DNA of 64,000 bases from positions 558,001 through 622,000 of the forward strand of contig NZ_JADOTZ010000001.1 in NCBI RefSeq assembly GCF_015751895.1, read 5' to 3'. This DNA comes from Zhihengliuella flava (GTDB lineage Bacteria > Actinomycetota > Actinomycetes > Actinomycetales > Micrococcaceae). Of this stretch, positions 16,281 to 25,181 are shown in pieces. The notes below the pieces were generated by a model. That model saw nothing but the letters and a program-made list of their open reading frames with translations, had not been told where the DNA came from and made no database searches. The position numbers and the translations under genes were made by a program. Within the stretch, counting starts at the first letter, position 1. Every line of letters starts with the position of its first letter.

Positions 16281-17390
16281 CTACCCCTGCCCTGTGCCAA
16301 GGTGACGTTCCAAGGCCGAGAGAAAGGCGGTGGTCTCAGCTTCCGTGCCGGCCGTCACGCGCAAGTGACCCGGAATGCCGACGTCGCGAACAAGAATCCC
16401 GTGGGACACCAGCGCTTCCCACGTCCGCTGCGGATCGGCTAAACCGCCGAAGAACACGAAGTTTGAATCGCTAGCAGCAGGCGTCAGGCCCAGTCGCGTC
16501 AGTTCATTCACGATCCTGTCGCGCTGGAGTTTGATGTCCTCGACATTGGCCAGCAGAGCATCCACATGCTTCAGCGCGGCGTTGGCGGTTGCTTGAGTGA
16601 CCGCTGAAAGGTGATACGGAAGCCTGACGAGGCGCAAGGCCGCGGTGACTTCTTCTGCCGCGGCCACGTAGCCGAGGCGGGCACCGGCCAACGCAAAGGC
16701 CTTGCTCATGGTTCGGCTGACGATGAGTCGGGGGCGCCCTGGCAAGAGCTCCAGCGCGGACGGGGTCCCTGTCTGACGAAATTCTGCGTAAGCCTCATCC
16801 ACCACGACCACGGTTTGCGCGTCCTCCCCGGCCGCGTAAACCGCTTCCACGACGTCCAGACCGAGCGCCGTACCGGTGGGATTATTGGGAGAACACAAAA
16901 AGACGATGCTTGGTTGAGATTCACGGACCTGACGCGCGGCGGCTTCCGCCGTGAGATCAAAGTCTGCTCCGCGTTCACCGGCGATGTACGCGGTGTTCGT
17001 GCCGCTGGCCAGCAGCGGATACATCGAATACGTGGGGGGGAAGCTCAGAAGGCTACGGCCCGGGCCGCCGAAAGTCTGCAGAATCTGCTGCAACACCTCG
17101 TTGGATCCGTTGGCTGCCCACACCTGGTCCGGCGTCACTCCGTGGCCTAGGAAGGCCGCGAGGCGCTCGCGCAACTCGACGAATTCGCGATCGGGATACC
17201 GGTTGAGCTGGCCAGCGACTCGATGAACCTCTTCGGTGATAGCCTGCCGTACCACCTCGGGCATCGGGTGAGTATTCTCATTGACGTTGAGCTGAATGGG
17301 TACATCGAGCTGCGGAGCACCGTAGGGCGAAACGCCCCGCAAGTTTTCCCGCAATGGTAGGTTTGCCAGTCGCTCAAGCAGTTCACTCAC
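16281..17390 (-). CDS. hisC: histidinol-phosphate aminotransferase
   Basis: The 369-residue fold-type I PLP enzyme converts imidazole-acetol phosphate to histidinol phosphate. The PLP Lys is Lys230 in [17 protein letters not shown], and Asp198 in [11 protein letters not shown] is the cofactor-pyridine partner. The N-terminal [12 protein letters not shown] motif is family-typical. It stands 80 nt after the LysM gene on the same strand. No hisD lies between them, and hisD, hisG, hisF and hisI are not present in this window. Confidence 0.94.
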   Translation of the reverse strand: MSELLERLANLPLRENLRGVSPYGAPQLDVPIQLNVNENTHPMPEVVRQAITEEVHRVAGQLNRYPDREFVELRERLAAFLGHGVTPDQVWAANGSNEVLQQILQTFGGPGRSLLSFPPTYSMYPLLASGTNTAYIAGERGADFDLTAEAAARQVRESQPSIVFLCSPNNPTGTALGLDVVEAVYAAGEDAQTVVVVDEAYAEFRQTGTPSALELLPGRPRLIVSRTMSKAFALAGARLGYVAAAEEVTAALRLVRLPYHLSAVTQATANAALKHVDALLANVEDIKLQRDRIVNELTRLGLTPAASDSNFVFFGGLADPQRTWEALVSHGILVRDVGIPGHLRVTAGTEAETTAFLSALERHLGTGQG

Positions 17391-17470
17391 CGGCCCAGTC
17401 TAGGACTCACCTCCGGCCGCGAACGAATGAGGGACAAGCAGGAGTAACAATCACCACGTAGGGTCATGGC

Positions 17471-17836
17471 CTAATTCACCGGTACATGCACCTGCTGGCC
17501 CACCTGAAGCACGTTCCGCTCCAGATTGTTGAGCTCAACGATCTCGGCCACGACGACGCGTGGATCTCGGTCGGGCGCGAACTCCGCGGCGAGGCCCCAG
17601 AGGGTGTCGTCCTCCAGAACTGTCACGGACTCGACGTCGGGGAACTGTACATCGCTAGAACTTGCGGCGCTCACCGGCGAGGCGATCATCGCGAGCCCGA
17701 GAACCAGCAAAGCACCCACGAGCATCAGCGGCAGGCCAATCAAAACCAGCCGCCCACGCTGGGTGAGGCGGAGCCGGGAGGACGATCCGGCGGCCATGCC
17801 GTACCCGGCGTCCGTTGCGTTCAGTGCGTAAGCCAT
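17471..17836 (-). CDS. membrane-anchored LysM protein, divergent from lexA (ChiZ/DivS-like position)
   Basis: I choose the ATG at 17836 (121 residues, MAYALNATDAG...) over the upstream GTG at 17983, because the longer frame would run through the operator region. The protein has a cytoplasmic N-terminus (1-30), one transmembrane helix (about 29-52) and an outside LysM domain (about 70-120, VTVLEDDTLWGLAAEF ... VLQVGQQVHVPVN). LysM domains bind peptidoglycan. In mycobacteria (Rv2719c/ChiZ) and corynebacteria (DivS), the gene divergent from lexA is an SOS-induced inhibitor of division. Position, LysM content and SOS boxes fit that role, but it is inference. Confidence 0.82.
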   Translation of the reverse strand: MAYALNATDAGYGMAAGSSSRLRLTQRGRLVLIGLPLMLVGALLVLGLAMIASPVSAASSSDVQFPDVESVTVLEDDTLWGLAAEFAPDRDPRVVVAEIVELNNLERNVLQVGQQVHVPVN

Positions 17837-17919
17837 CGTCTTGCCCTTCTTCTCTCTCGAGTCATCAAGCCCAGCCGAAACCGTGAGTTTCGAAGTGGGC
17901 CGGCGTTCGAACATTTCTG

Positions 17920-17935
17920 TAGAACGAAGTTTCGA
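17920..17935. promoter_or_regulatory. SOS box (LexA operator) near LysM gene
   Basis: TAGAACGAAGTTTCGA matches 10 of 12 fixed bases of the actinobacterial SOS consensus TCGAAC-N4-GTTCGA. It lies 84 nt upstream of the LysM start and is surrounded by further TTCGAA half-sites. Confidence 0.75.
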
Positions 17936-17985
17936 ACGACCTACCTCATGTTTAGCACTCTTGACCGAAGATTGTCGAGACACGT

Positions 17986-18001
17986 TCGAACAAATCTTTG
18001 A
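17986..18001. promoter_or_regulatory. SOS box (LexA operator) in lexA promoter
   Basis: TCGAACAAATCTTTGA matches 10 of 12 fixed bases of the consensus TCGAAC-N4-GTTCGA. It overlaps the proposed -35 element of lexA, the expected arrangement for LexA autorepression. Confidence 0.78.
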
Positions 18002-18026
18002 AACCCCTAGTCGGCTGGACTAGGGT
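17998..18026 (+). promoter_or_regulatory. lexA: lexA promoter candidate
   Basis: TTGAAA (17998-18003) and TAGGGT (18021-18026) are separated by 17 nt. The -35 element overlaps the SOS box at 17986-18001. An inverted repeat AACCCCTAGTC/GACTAGGGTT (18002-18027) spans the spacer and -10 region. Confidence 0.55.
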
Positions 18027-18124
18027 TAATCCCGGTAGGTCACAGGAACTACTGCACCACCCGGCCCCCACAATTTGGGATGTGCCTGGAGCAGGTGCCC
18101 ACCGGGTAGCGAGGAAGATGGTCC

Positions 18125-18835
18125 ATGGCTTCGAGCGAGATTCCCAAGCGACGGCAGCAAAAGAGCCTCACCGTTCGCCAGCGCAAGATCTTGGAGACGA
18201 TCCAACGGTCCATTGCCGCACATGGGTACCCGCCCTCCATGCGGGAGATTGGCGATACCGTCGGCTTGGCCAGCCTCTCCAGCGTGACCCACCAGCTCTC
18301 CCAATTAGAGCGGCTTGGCTATATTCGCCGGGATCCTCGGCGCCCACGAGCCATGGAAATCCTCAAGCCGTTGACACTCAATGCGGACACCACCGAGGAC
18401 GAGCAGCCCAGCTACACATCGATCAACGGCACACCGGTAGCGGAGCTCACGAGTGCGGTCGACACGGCCATGGTCCCGCTGGTCGGACGCATCGCGGCTG
18501 GTGGGCCCATTTTGGCTGACCAAACTGTCGAAGATGTGATGCCCCTTCCCCGTCAGTTGGTGGGACAAGGTGAGCTGTTCATGCTCAAGGTCAGCGGTGA
18601 CTCCATGGTGGAGGCGGCGATTTGTGACGGCGATTGGGTTGTGGTTCGGCAACAGAACACAGCAGAGAACGGCGACATCGTTGCGGCGCTCCTGGACGAC
18701 GAAGCCACCGTCAAAACGTTCCGGCAACGTGACGGTCACACCTGGTTGTTGCCCCAGAATCGCCAGTACGAGCCCATCTTGGGCGACCACGCGTCCATCA
18801 TGGGCAAAGTCGTTTCCGTGATGCGCGCCATCTAG
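18125..18835 (+). CDS. lexA: SOS transcriptional repressor LexA
   Basis: The 236-residue repressor blocks SOS genes until RecA filaments stimulate its self-cleavage. The winged-helix N-domain covers about residues 12-80, with the recognition region [20 protein letters not shown]. The cleavage site is Ala125-Gly126 in RIAAGGPI. The catalytic dyad is Ser160 ([10 protein letters not shown]) and Lys197 (EATVKTF). The 40-residue acidic linker is typical of actinobacteria. It is divergent from the LysM gene, with two SOS boxes between them, and a strong hairpin follows the stop. Confidence 0.97.
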   Translation: MASSEIPKRRQQKSLTVRQRKILETIQRSIAAHGYPPSMREIGDTVGLASLSSVTHQLSQLERLGYIRRDPRRPRAMEILKPLTLNADTTEDEQPSYTSINGTPVAELTSAVDTAMVPLVGRIAAGGPILADQTVEDVMPLPRQLVGQGELFMLKVSGDSMVEAAICDGDWVVVRQQNTAENGDIVAALLDDEATVKTFRQRDGHTWLLPQNRQYEPILGDHASIMGKVVSVMRAI

Positions 18836-18855
18836 CAGCCTTCTCCAACGGCCAG

Positions 18856-18899
18856 ACGGGCCGGTGTCGACCCACCAGTGCAGGTCGACACCGGCCCGT
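18856..18899. terminator. bidirectional terminator between lexA and the DinG-like gene
   Basis: A perfect 17-bp stem (ACGGGCCGGTGTCGACC with its complement) with a 10-nt loop sits 20 nt past the lexA stop and 8 nt past the end of the convergent helicase gene. It can serve both directions. Confidence 0.85.
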
Positions 18900-18907
18900 C
18901 GTTGAAT

Positions 18908-20914
18908 CTAGGCCGTCTCGCCCAGCCGTTTGAGCGCGCCGGTCACAATCTTCTTATCGACCGTTGGCCACATTGGCGGTAGTGATGAGCGCAGGAACCC
19001 GCCGTAGCGCTCCGTTGCGAGGCGCGAGTCCAGCACGGCGACCACGCCACGGTCATCGGTCGAACGGACGAGCCGGCCCGCGCCTTGGGCCAGCCGCACG
19101 GCGGCGTGGCTGGCCGAGACCGCCATGAACCCGTTGCCCCCGCGTTGGGCGATATCCCTGCTCCGCGCCGTCGAGAGGGGGTCATCTGGCCGCGGGAAGG
19201 GGATGCGGTCAATGATGACCAACCGGCACGAGGGCCCAGGAACGTCGACGCCCTGCCAGAGCGTCATCGTGCCGAAGAGGCAGGAATCCTTCTCGGCCCC
19301 GAATTGCTCCACGAGCGCGGTCATGCCCGACTCGCCTTGGCACAAAATGGTGGGTTTCAGCCGGGGCCGCAAGGCTTCGGCGGCGTCCTCCGCTGCGCGT
19401 TTCGACGAAAACAGCACCAGCGCACCGCCGTCTGAGGCCTCGATGAGATCGGCGATTTCGTCCAACGCCTCGGCTGAGACCTGGCGCCCCGGCTTCGGCA
19501 GGTGCTTGGCGACGTACAGCATGCCCTGTTTGGGATAGTCGAAGGGGCTGCCGACATCGATCCCTTCCCACGACGGCGCCCCGTCGCCTAAGAGCCCCAG
19601 ATCCCCTGCCACGTGTTCGAAGGCGGCCCCAATGGCCAGCGTGGCCGAGGTCAACACAACGGTGCGGCCGTCAAACAACCCTTCACGCAACTTGCCAGCA
19701 ACCGACAACGGAGCGATGTAGAGCGTGGCCGGGGTCGAATCGTCGGGCTGCACGTATCCCTGGCCGGGCACGAAGCTCCCAGGGCGCGAGGCCCACACGA
19801 CCTCCCGCTCCTCAGCCGCCTCCAAGAGACGCCCCGACTGCTCCACGAGATAGACCAGTTGAGAACGTGCCATCTGCCGGGCACCATCGACCGGCTCGTT
19901 CCCTTCCGGCTTGGAATCGGCCATCGCCACGCGAGCCGCGTCATAGACTTCCTGGACTGCGGCGGACTGCACGTCATTGAGGCCCTTCGGCATGAGGCCA
20001 GCAGCAACACCCGTCAATGACTTGTCCAATGACTTGCCCGCTTGAGTCAACTTCTCGACGTTGACCTTGCAGTGCTTCCGTGCCGCGTTGGCAGCGCTGA
20101 GCACCATGCCGCCGGACAGGTCGCGGGTCACCGAACCCGTGACCCGGTCTTGGAGTTCGTGGGCTTCGTCGATGATCACCGTGTCGAACTCTGGCAGCAC
20201 GGCGAGGCCCTCAAAGGCTGAGACAGCCAGCATGGCGTGGTTGGTGATGACGACGTCGGACTCCGCTGCTCGCGCGCGAGCCATCTCACTGAAGCATTCC
20301 TCTGCCATGGGACACTTCTGCGCACCGAGGCAATCGCGGGCGCTCACCGAGACTTGGCGCCAGGCCAGATCGCTGACGCCGGGGCGCAGATCGTCACGGT
20401 CCCCGGACTCCGTCTCTTCCGCCCACTCGCGCAGGCGAACGACCTGCCGCCCGAGGGACGACGTCGGTCCTGACGCCGCCTGGCGCGAGGCCCCATCCTC
20501 GGTCAGCGCAAAGAGCGCCCCCTCGTCCTCGTCCGGGTACCCACCACCCAGCTTGTACTTGCAGACGTAATTTCCACGGCCCTTGGCAATGGCCACGTCC
20601 ATAGGCCGCGGTAATTGATCTTCGAGGTGCTCGAGAAGTCGCGGCACATCCCGATTGACGATCTGCGACTGCAGCGCGAGAGTCGCCGTGGAGACGATGA
20701 CCGGCTTGTCCGCATTCACCGCGTGGGCGAGCGCTGGAACCAGATACGCCAGAGACTTTCCGGTTCCAGTCCCGGCTTGCACGAGGAGGTGGCGTCCCGT
20801 GTCGAAGGCGTCCGTGACGTGCTTGGCCATTTCCTGCTGGCCCGTGCGGCTTGTGCCTCCCATGCGAGCCACTGCGGTACCGAGTAGGTCAAGCACCTCG
20901 CTCGTACTAGGCAT
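18908..20914 (-). CDS. DinG-like ATP-dependent DNA helicase
   Basis: The 668-residue superfamily 2 (XPD/DinG class) 5'-3' helicase has Walker A in VQAGTGTGKSLAYLVPAL, the DEAH box in VIIDEAHEL, and a C-terminal motif VI region (AAVRLAQGAGRLVRS). Four cysteines that could bind a 4Fe-4S cluster are seen: one in NYVCKYK, and three in DCLGAQKCPMAEECF. Such enzymes unwind R-loops and damaged forks. It overlaps the end of hflX by 8 nt, so it is read from the hflX transcript. No SOS box was seen directly upstream, so LexA control is not supported. Confidence 0.9.
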   Translation of the reverse strand: MPSTSEVLDLLGTAVARMGGTSRTGQQEMAKHVTDAFDTGRHLLVQAGTGTGKSLAYLVPALAHAVNADKPVIVSTATLALQSQIVNRDVPRLLEHLEDQLPRPMDVAIAKGRGNYVCKYKLGGGYPDEDEGALFALTEDGASRQAASGPTSSLGRQVVRLREWAEETESGDRDDLRPGVSDLAWRQVSVSARDCLGAQKCPMAEECFSEMARARAAESDVVITNHAMLAVSAFEGLAVLPEFDTVIIDEAHELQDRVTGSVTRDLSGGMVLSAANAARKHCKVNVEKLTQAGKSLDKSLTGVAAGLMPKGLNDVQSAAVQEVYDAARVAMADSKPEGNEPVDGARQMARSQLVYLVEQSGRLLEAAEEREVVWASRPGSFVPGQGYVQPDDSTPATLYIAPLSVAGKLREGLFDGRTVVLTSATLAIGAAFEHVAGDLGLLGDGAPSWEGIDVGSPFDYPKQGMLYVAKHLPKPGRQVSAEALDEIADLIEASDGGALVLFSSKRAAEDAAEALRPRLKPTILCQGESGMTALVEQFGAEKDSCLFGTMTLWQGVDVPGPSCRLVIIDRIPFPRPDDPLSTARSRDIAQRGGNGFMAVSASHAAVRLAQGAGRLVRSTDDRGVVAVLDSRLATERYGGFLRSSLPPMWPTVDKKIVTGALKRLGETA

Positions 20915-22502
20915 CCGGTTCGTTCCGCGCGTCGAGTCGGAATTCCTGCAGCTCGGCGCTCAAGGATTCGCGCACTTTGACCAGCAGCTTGGTCCCCTCG
21001 GCAAGGTGTTCAGTGGAAAGGATCTCGGCGTCATCTGCGTGGAGCCGACTGACCACATCGCCACGCTGATAGGGAACGAGCAGTTCCATGAGCACGTTAG
21101 GACGCGGAATTGCTTCCGACACGAGCTCCATGAGCTCCTGGATACCAGCACCCGTGCGCGCGGAAACGACGGCGGTGCGCGACTCGTGCTGCCGCAGGCG
21201 TTCGATGACAAACGGATCTGCCGCATCCGCCTTATTGAGCACGACGATCTCCGGAACGAGGTGCGCATCGACCTCCCTCAGAACCTCACGCACCGCGCGA
21301 ATCTGGCCTTCAGGATCCGGATGGGAGACGTCAACCACGTGCAAGATGAGGTCGGAGTCAGCGACTTCCTCCAGCGTTGAGCGGAAGGCCTCGACGAGCT
21401 GTGTCGGCAGTGAACGGACGAACCCCACGGTGTCGGCGATCGTGAAGCCCACCCCGTCCGGCGTTTCTGCCTTACGGACTGTGGGGTCAAGCGTGGCGAA
21501 CAGCGCGTTCTCCACGAGGACTCCGGCTTGAGTCAGGCGATTCAAGAGCGAGGACTTTCCCGCGTTGGTGTAGCCAGCAATCGCCACCGAGGGGACGGAA
21601 TGGCGCTGTCGATTGGCGCGCTTGGCTTCTCGGGCCGGCTTCATGGCGGCGATTTCGCGACGTAGTTTTGCCATGCGGTTGCGGATGCGGCGGCGATCCA
21701 GTTCGATTTTCGTCTCACCAGGACCACGCGACCCAATCCCGCCGCCTGCCGCTCCGACGCGACCACCAGCCTGCCGGGACAGCGATTCACCCCAACCACG
21801 CAGGCGCGGCATCATGTATTCGAGCTGAGCCAGCTCCACCTGCGCCTTGCCTTCGCGACTCTTGGCGTGCTGAGCAAAAATATCGAGGATCAACGCGGTG
21901 CGGTCGATGACCTTGACTTTGACGATGTCTTCCAGCGCGCGCCGTTGTGACGGAGCCAATTCGGAATCGACAATGACCGTGTCCGCGCCCGTCTCCTGAA
22001 CAATGTCTCGCAGTTCCTCGGCCTTGCCCGAGCCGAGGAACGTGCCGGGGTCCGGCTTCATGCGCCGCTGGAGGACACCATCGAGCACCTCGGAACCGGC
22101 TGTTTCCGCCAAGGCCGCGAGCTCTCGCAAAGAATTCTCGGCGTCTTGAGCCGTGTTCTCGCCCCACACTCCAGCCAAGACCACTCGTTCCAGGCGCAGC
22201 TGGCGGTACTCGACCTCGGTGACGTCTTCCAGCTCGGTCGACAATCCGCTGACGCGACGCAGTGCACGGCGATCAGCCAGGTCCTGTTGCTCGCCGTCGT
22301 AGTGACCGTGCTCCTCGCGCAGATCTGATAGCTCGCGAGCTGTCCCACTCAACCCCGCGGTGGATGCGCGCGCAGGCGCGGCGCCGCCTTCCGTTGCGAG
22401 GATGCGATCGATGACGGACTGGATTTCGGCATCGGCGGCCGAGGGCGTCGAGTCGTTGCCACGCGGCTCATCGGCAGCTGGAGTGTTGTGCTTCTGGGTC
22501 AT
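20907..22502 (-). CDS. hflX: ribosome-associated GTPase HflX
   Basis: The 531-residue protein has the N-terminal HflX domain (about 110-290, with VDSELAPSQRRALEDIV and the glycine-rich GGRVGAAGGGIGSRGPGETKIE linker) and the GTPase domain. G1 is GYTNAGKSSLLN, G3 is DTVGFVRSLP and G4 is NKAD. HflX rescues stalled or heat-damaged 70S ribosomes by splitting them. The ~100-residue N-terminal extension is Asp/Glu-rich and common in actinobacteria. The DinG-like gene overlaps its 3' end. Confidence 0.95.
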   Translation of the reverse strand: MTQKHNTPAADEPRGNDSTPSAADAEIQSVIDRILATEGGAAPARASTAGLSGTARELSDLREEHGHYDGEQQDLADRRALRRVSGLSTELEDVTEVEYRQLRLERVVLAGVWGENTAQDAENSLRELAALAETAGSEVLDGVLQRRMKPDPGTFLGSGKAEELRDIVQETGADTVIVDSELAPSQRRALEDIVKVKVIDRTALILDIFAQHAKSREGKAQVELAQLEYMMPRLRGWGESLSRQAGGRVGAAGGGIGSRGPGETKIELDRRRIRNRMAKLRREIAAMKPAREAKRANRQRHSVPSVAIAGYTNAGKSSLLNRLTQAGVLVENALFATLDPTVRKAETPDGVGFTIADTVGFVRSLPTQLVEAFRSTLEEVADSDLILHVVDVSHPDPEGQIRAVREVLREVDAHLVPEIVVLNKADAADPFVIERLRQHESRTAVVSARTGAGIQELMELVSEAIPRPNVLMELLVPYQRGDVVSRLHADDAEILSTEHLAEGTKLLVKVRESLSAELQEFRLDARNEPDA

Positions 22503-22656
22503 ATTTCCTTTGCAGTCATTGGTCCTTTAAGGATAGTCGCCCGGGCCCACAAAGTAGATCCCGTGGAAGAGGATGTGCCGGACAATTCAGTGATTGGGAA
22601 AAGTCTATCAGTTCGCTGATTCGCGCGCGGCCACACGGACTATTAAGGTTCAACGC

Positions 22657-23268
22657 ATGAGCTCGGAGCACTATTTCAGCGCCCAACCGGCCACGGATCA
22701 GCAGCGTCGGACCCTGACCGTGACGCTGCGCGGCCAAGACCGCCGCGTGGAGACGGCAAACGGCATTTTCAGCCCGGGTGGGCTCGACAAAGGAACGGCC
22801 GTCCTGCTGGATGCCGTGCCCGAGCCCTCACAGGTCGGCCGCCTGTTGGATGTGGGGTGCGGCTGGGGCCCGCTGACCTTGTCGCTCGCCTGGGCCTCAC
22901 CGGATGCGATGGTTTACGGGGTCGACGTCAATGAACGTTCCCTTCAGCTCACGCGGGACAACGCCGAACGCCATGGACTCACGAATGTCCATGCGGGTCA
23001 GCCCGAGTCGATCGATCCAACGCTCACCTTTGACACCATCTGGTCCAACCCGCCGATCCGCATCGGCAAAGACGCCCTGCACGCCCTGCTCCTCACCTGG
23101 CTGCCGAGGCTCACGGTCGGCGGCGAAGCGTGGCTCGTGGTCCAAAAGAACCTCGGCGCAGACTCATTGCTCCCGTGGCTTGCTCGGGAACTCGGCGCAG
23201 GCTATTCCTGCACCCGAGACTCGTCGGCGAAGGGATTTCGCGTGTTGCGGATCGTGCGCGAGGCCTAG
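22657..23268 (+). CDS. RsmC-like class I methyltransferase
   Basis: I use the ATG at 22657 (203 residues, MSSEHYFSAQPATDQQ...), since the frame from 22594 adds unconserved residues. The SAM-binding motif I is LLDVGCGWGPLTL, and WSNPPIRIGK is the NPP(Y/F/I) motif IV of base-methylating enzymes. The opening HYFSAQPA pattern and the RVETANGIFSPGGLDKGTAVLL lead-in resemble the catalytic half of 16S rRNA G1207 methyltransferase RsmC. The RNA target is not proven. The gene stands alone, divergent from hflX and convergent with dapF (9-nt gap). Confidence 0.82.
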   Translation: MSSEHYFSAQPATDQQRRTLTVTLRGQDRRVETANGIFSPGGLDKGTAVLLDAVPEPSQVGRLLDVGCGWGPLTLSLAWASPDAMVYGVDVNERSLQLTRDNAERHGLTNVHAGQPESIDPTLTFDTIWSNPPIRIGKDALHALLLTWLPRLTVGGEAWLVVQKNLGADSLLPWLARELGAGYSCTRDSSAKGFRVLRIVREA

Positions 23269-23277
23269 ACCTGAGAG

Positions 23278-24207
23278 TCAGCCCACGGTACCGCGCGCCA
23301 CGATCGTTGCGGGTCCGGACAGTTCGACGTGTTCCGCCCCGTCAGCACCAGGGACGAATTTCACGCGCACCACGCCCCCTGGTACGCGGACATCCCAGGC
23401 CTCTGCCTCGGGATAGCCAGCCCAGTGCCGCGTGGCGATGACAGCGGCACACGCCCCCGTTCCGCACGACTGGGTCTCCCCCACCCCGCGCTCGTGCACC
23501 CGCATGGTGATGTGCCCGATGCCATCGCTGACCAGCGGCTCGGCGGGCACCACGAACTCCACGTTGGTGCCATGCGGCGGCGCCGGGTCGACGCGGGGAA
23601 TCGTCGTGAGCTGAGCTGCGGACAATTCGGCGAGCTGCTGGAGCGCCACCACCGTGTGGGGGTTACCCAGATCCACGCTCAACGCCGGACGGGCCGCATC
23701 GATGCCCGGCGTTTCTACGAGCGAATCGAGGGCTTTCTCCTCCGCGGAGACCGGAAACGTGAAGCGCCACGGTCCAAGATCCACGGCATAGCCGTTGGCT
23801 GAAACCGCAACGTGCTTTACCCCTGCCCGCGTGCCGATCGGCAGTGACTCTCCGGGGGCTAGCTCGACGAGTCCCTGATCTAGCAGGAAGTGCACAAACG
23901 CGCGCACCCCATTTCCGCACATTTCCGCGATCGACCCATCGGCATTGCGGTAGTCCATGAACCATTCGGCCTCTGGGTGCTCAGCATGCAGAGCTTGGGC
24001 GTCCTGTACGTGCCGAGTTGGCACAGCCCGGATCAGACCATCGCCACCGATGCCTCGATGACGATCGCAGAGCGCGGACACCTCGTCCGCCGAAAGATCC
24101 TGCTGGGCTTCCGGATCGGCAATGAGCACGAAGTCATTGCCGGTCCCGTGGCCTTTCGCAAACGCGAGAGGAGCCAAGCGGGCGAGGGTCTCTTCAAGGT
24201 GTGGCAT
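23278..24207 (-). CDS. dapF: diaminopimelate epimerase
   Basis: The 309-residue enzyme converts LL- to meso-diaminopimelate for peptidoglycan and lysine. The two catalytic cysteines lie in AEMCGNGVRAF and GETQSCGTGACAA, one in each half of the pseudo-symmetric fold. The N-terminal FAKGHGTGNDFVLI is typical. It follows miaA by 38 nt on the same strand. dapA and dapB also occur in this window but in other transcripts. Confidence 0.95.
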   Translation of the reverse strand: MPHLEETLARLAPLAFAKGHGTGNDFVLIADPEAQQDLSADEVSALCDRHRGIGGDGLIRAVPTRHVQDAQALHAEHPEAEWFMDYRNADGSIAEMCGNGVRAFVHFLLDQGLVELAPGESLPIGTRAGVKHVAVSANGYAVDLGPWRFTFPVSAEEKALDSLVETPGIDAARPALSVDLGNPHTVVALQQLAELSAAQLTTIPRVDPAPPHGTNVEFVVPAEPLVSDGIGHITMRVHERGVGETQSCGTGACAAVIATRHWAGYPEAEAWDVRVPGGVVRVKFVPGADGAEHVELSGPATIVARGTVG

Positions 24208-24245
24208 GGAACCAGCCTATCTGTGGAGGGAGTACAGTGTTTCGC

Positions 24246-25169
24246 TCAGTCGCTGGATGCTACAAAACGTTCGACGGCGGAGCATGCGGCCTCGGCCGCG
24301 TCCGGGGCAAGAACATCGAGCCAATCAACGCGCGGGTCCGCTCCGAACCAGGTGATTTGACGGCGAGCGAACTTGCGCGTGGCAATGACCGTGCGCTCGG
24401 TTGCTTCGGCGAGCGTCAGATCCCCGTCAATCACCTCGAGCGCCTCGCGGTATCCGATCGCCCGTGACGCAGTTTTGGAGTTTCGGAGCCCCACACCGGC
24501 CAGTGTTTCCACTTCCTCCAGGAGGCCTGCCTCCATCATGCCGTCCACGCGTCGGCGCAGCCGCTCGTGCAAGCTCGTGCGTTCCAGATTGAGCCCCAGC
24601 TGCAACGTGGGTTGCACGTATTCGCGTCGCGGCATGAAGGAGGTGAATGTCCGTCCGGTCAGTTCGAAGACCTCGAGCGCGCGAATCACCCGGCGTGCAT
24701 CACTCACGCGCTCGGCAGATTCCGGGTCGATCGCCCGCAGGCGGTCGCGGAGTTTCGCTGATCCCACGGCCGCGTGTTCCCTCTCGAGGGTCTCCCGCAC
24801 GGTGGCGTCCGTCGGCGGAAATTCAATGGCATCAACCGCGGCACGCACATAGAGGCCGGAGCCGCCGACGAGGATGGGCAGTTTGCCCCGTCCGCGCACC
24901 TCGGCGATGACTTTCCGCGCGTCCCGCTGGAAGCGGGCCACGGAGGCCTCCTCGGTGACGTCCATAATGTCCAGGAGGTGATGCCGGACCCCTCGGCGCT
25001 GATGGGGCAAAAGCTTGGCGGTGCCGATATCCATGCCGCGGTAAAACTGGAGTGCGTCCGCATTGATCGCCTCGCCATCGAACTGCTCGGCGATCCGCAG
25101 CGCCAGATCCGATTTGCCGGTACCGGTAGGGCCGACGACGGCGATGAGGGGCGGGTGACTGTCGCCCAC
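24246..25169 (-). CDS. miaA: tRNA dimethylallyltransferase
   Basis: The 307-residue enzyme adds an isopentenyl group to N6 of A37 in tRNAs reading UNN codons. The P-loop is [17 protein letters not shown] (about residues 10-26). Further family segments are [19 protein letters not shown] and [14 protein letters not shown]. The C-terminal [12 protein letters not shown] is the conserved tRNA contact. It begins 12 nt after miaB, whose product modifies the same base further. Confidence 0.96.
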   Translation of the reverse strand: MGDSHPPLIAVVGPTGTGKSDLALRIAEQFDGEAINADALQFYRGMDIGTAKLLPHQRRGVRHHLLDIMDVTEEASVARFQRDARKVIAEVRGRGKLPILVGGSGLYVRAAVDAIEFPPTDATVRETLEREHAAVGSAKLRDRLRAIDPESAERVSDARRVIRALEVFELTGRTFTSFMPRREYVQPTLQLGLNLERTSLHERLRRRVDGMMEAGLLEEVETLAGVGLRNSKTASRAIGYREALEVIDGDLTLAEATERTVIATRKFARRQITWFGADPRVDWLDVLAPDAAEAACSAVERFVASSD

Positions 25170-25181
25170 GAGCAGCGCCCC

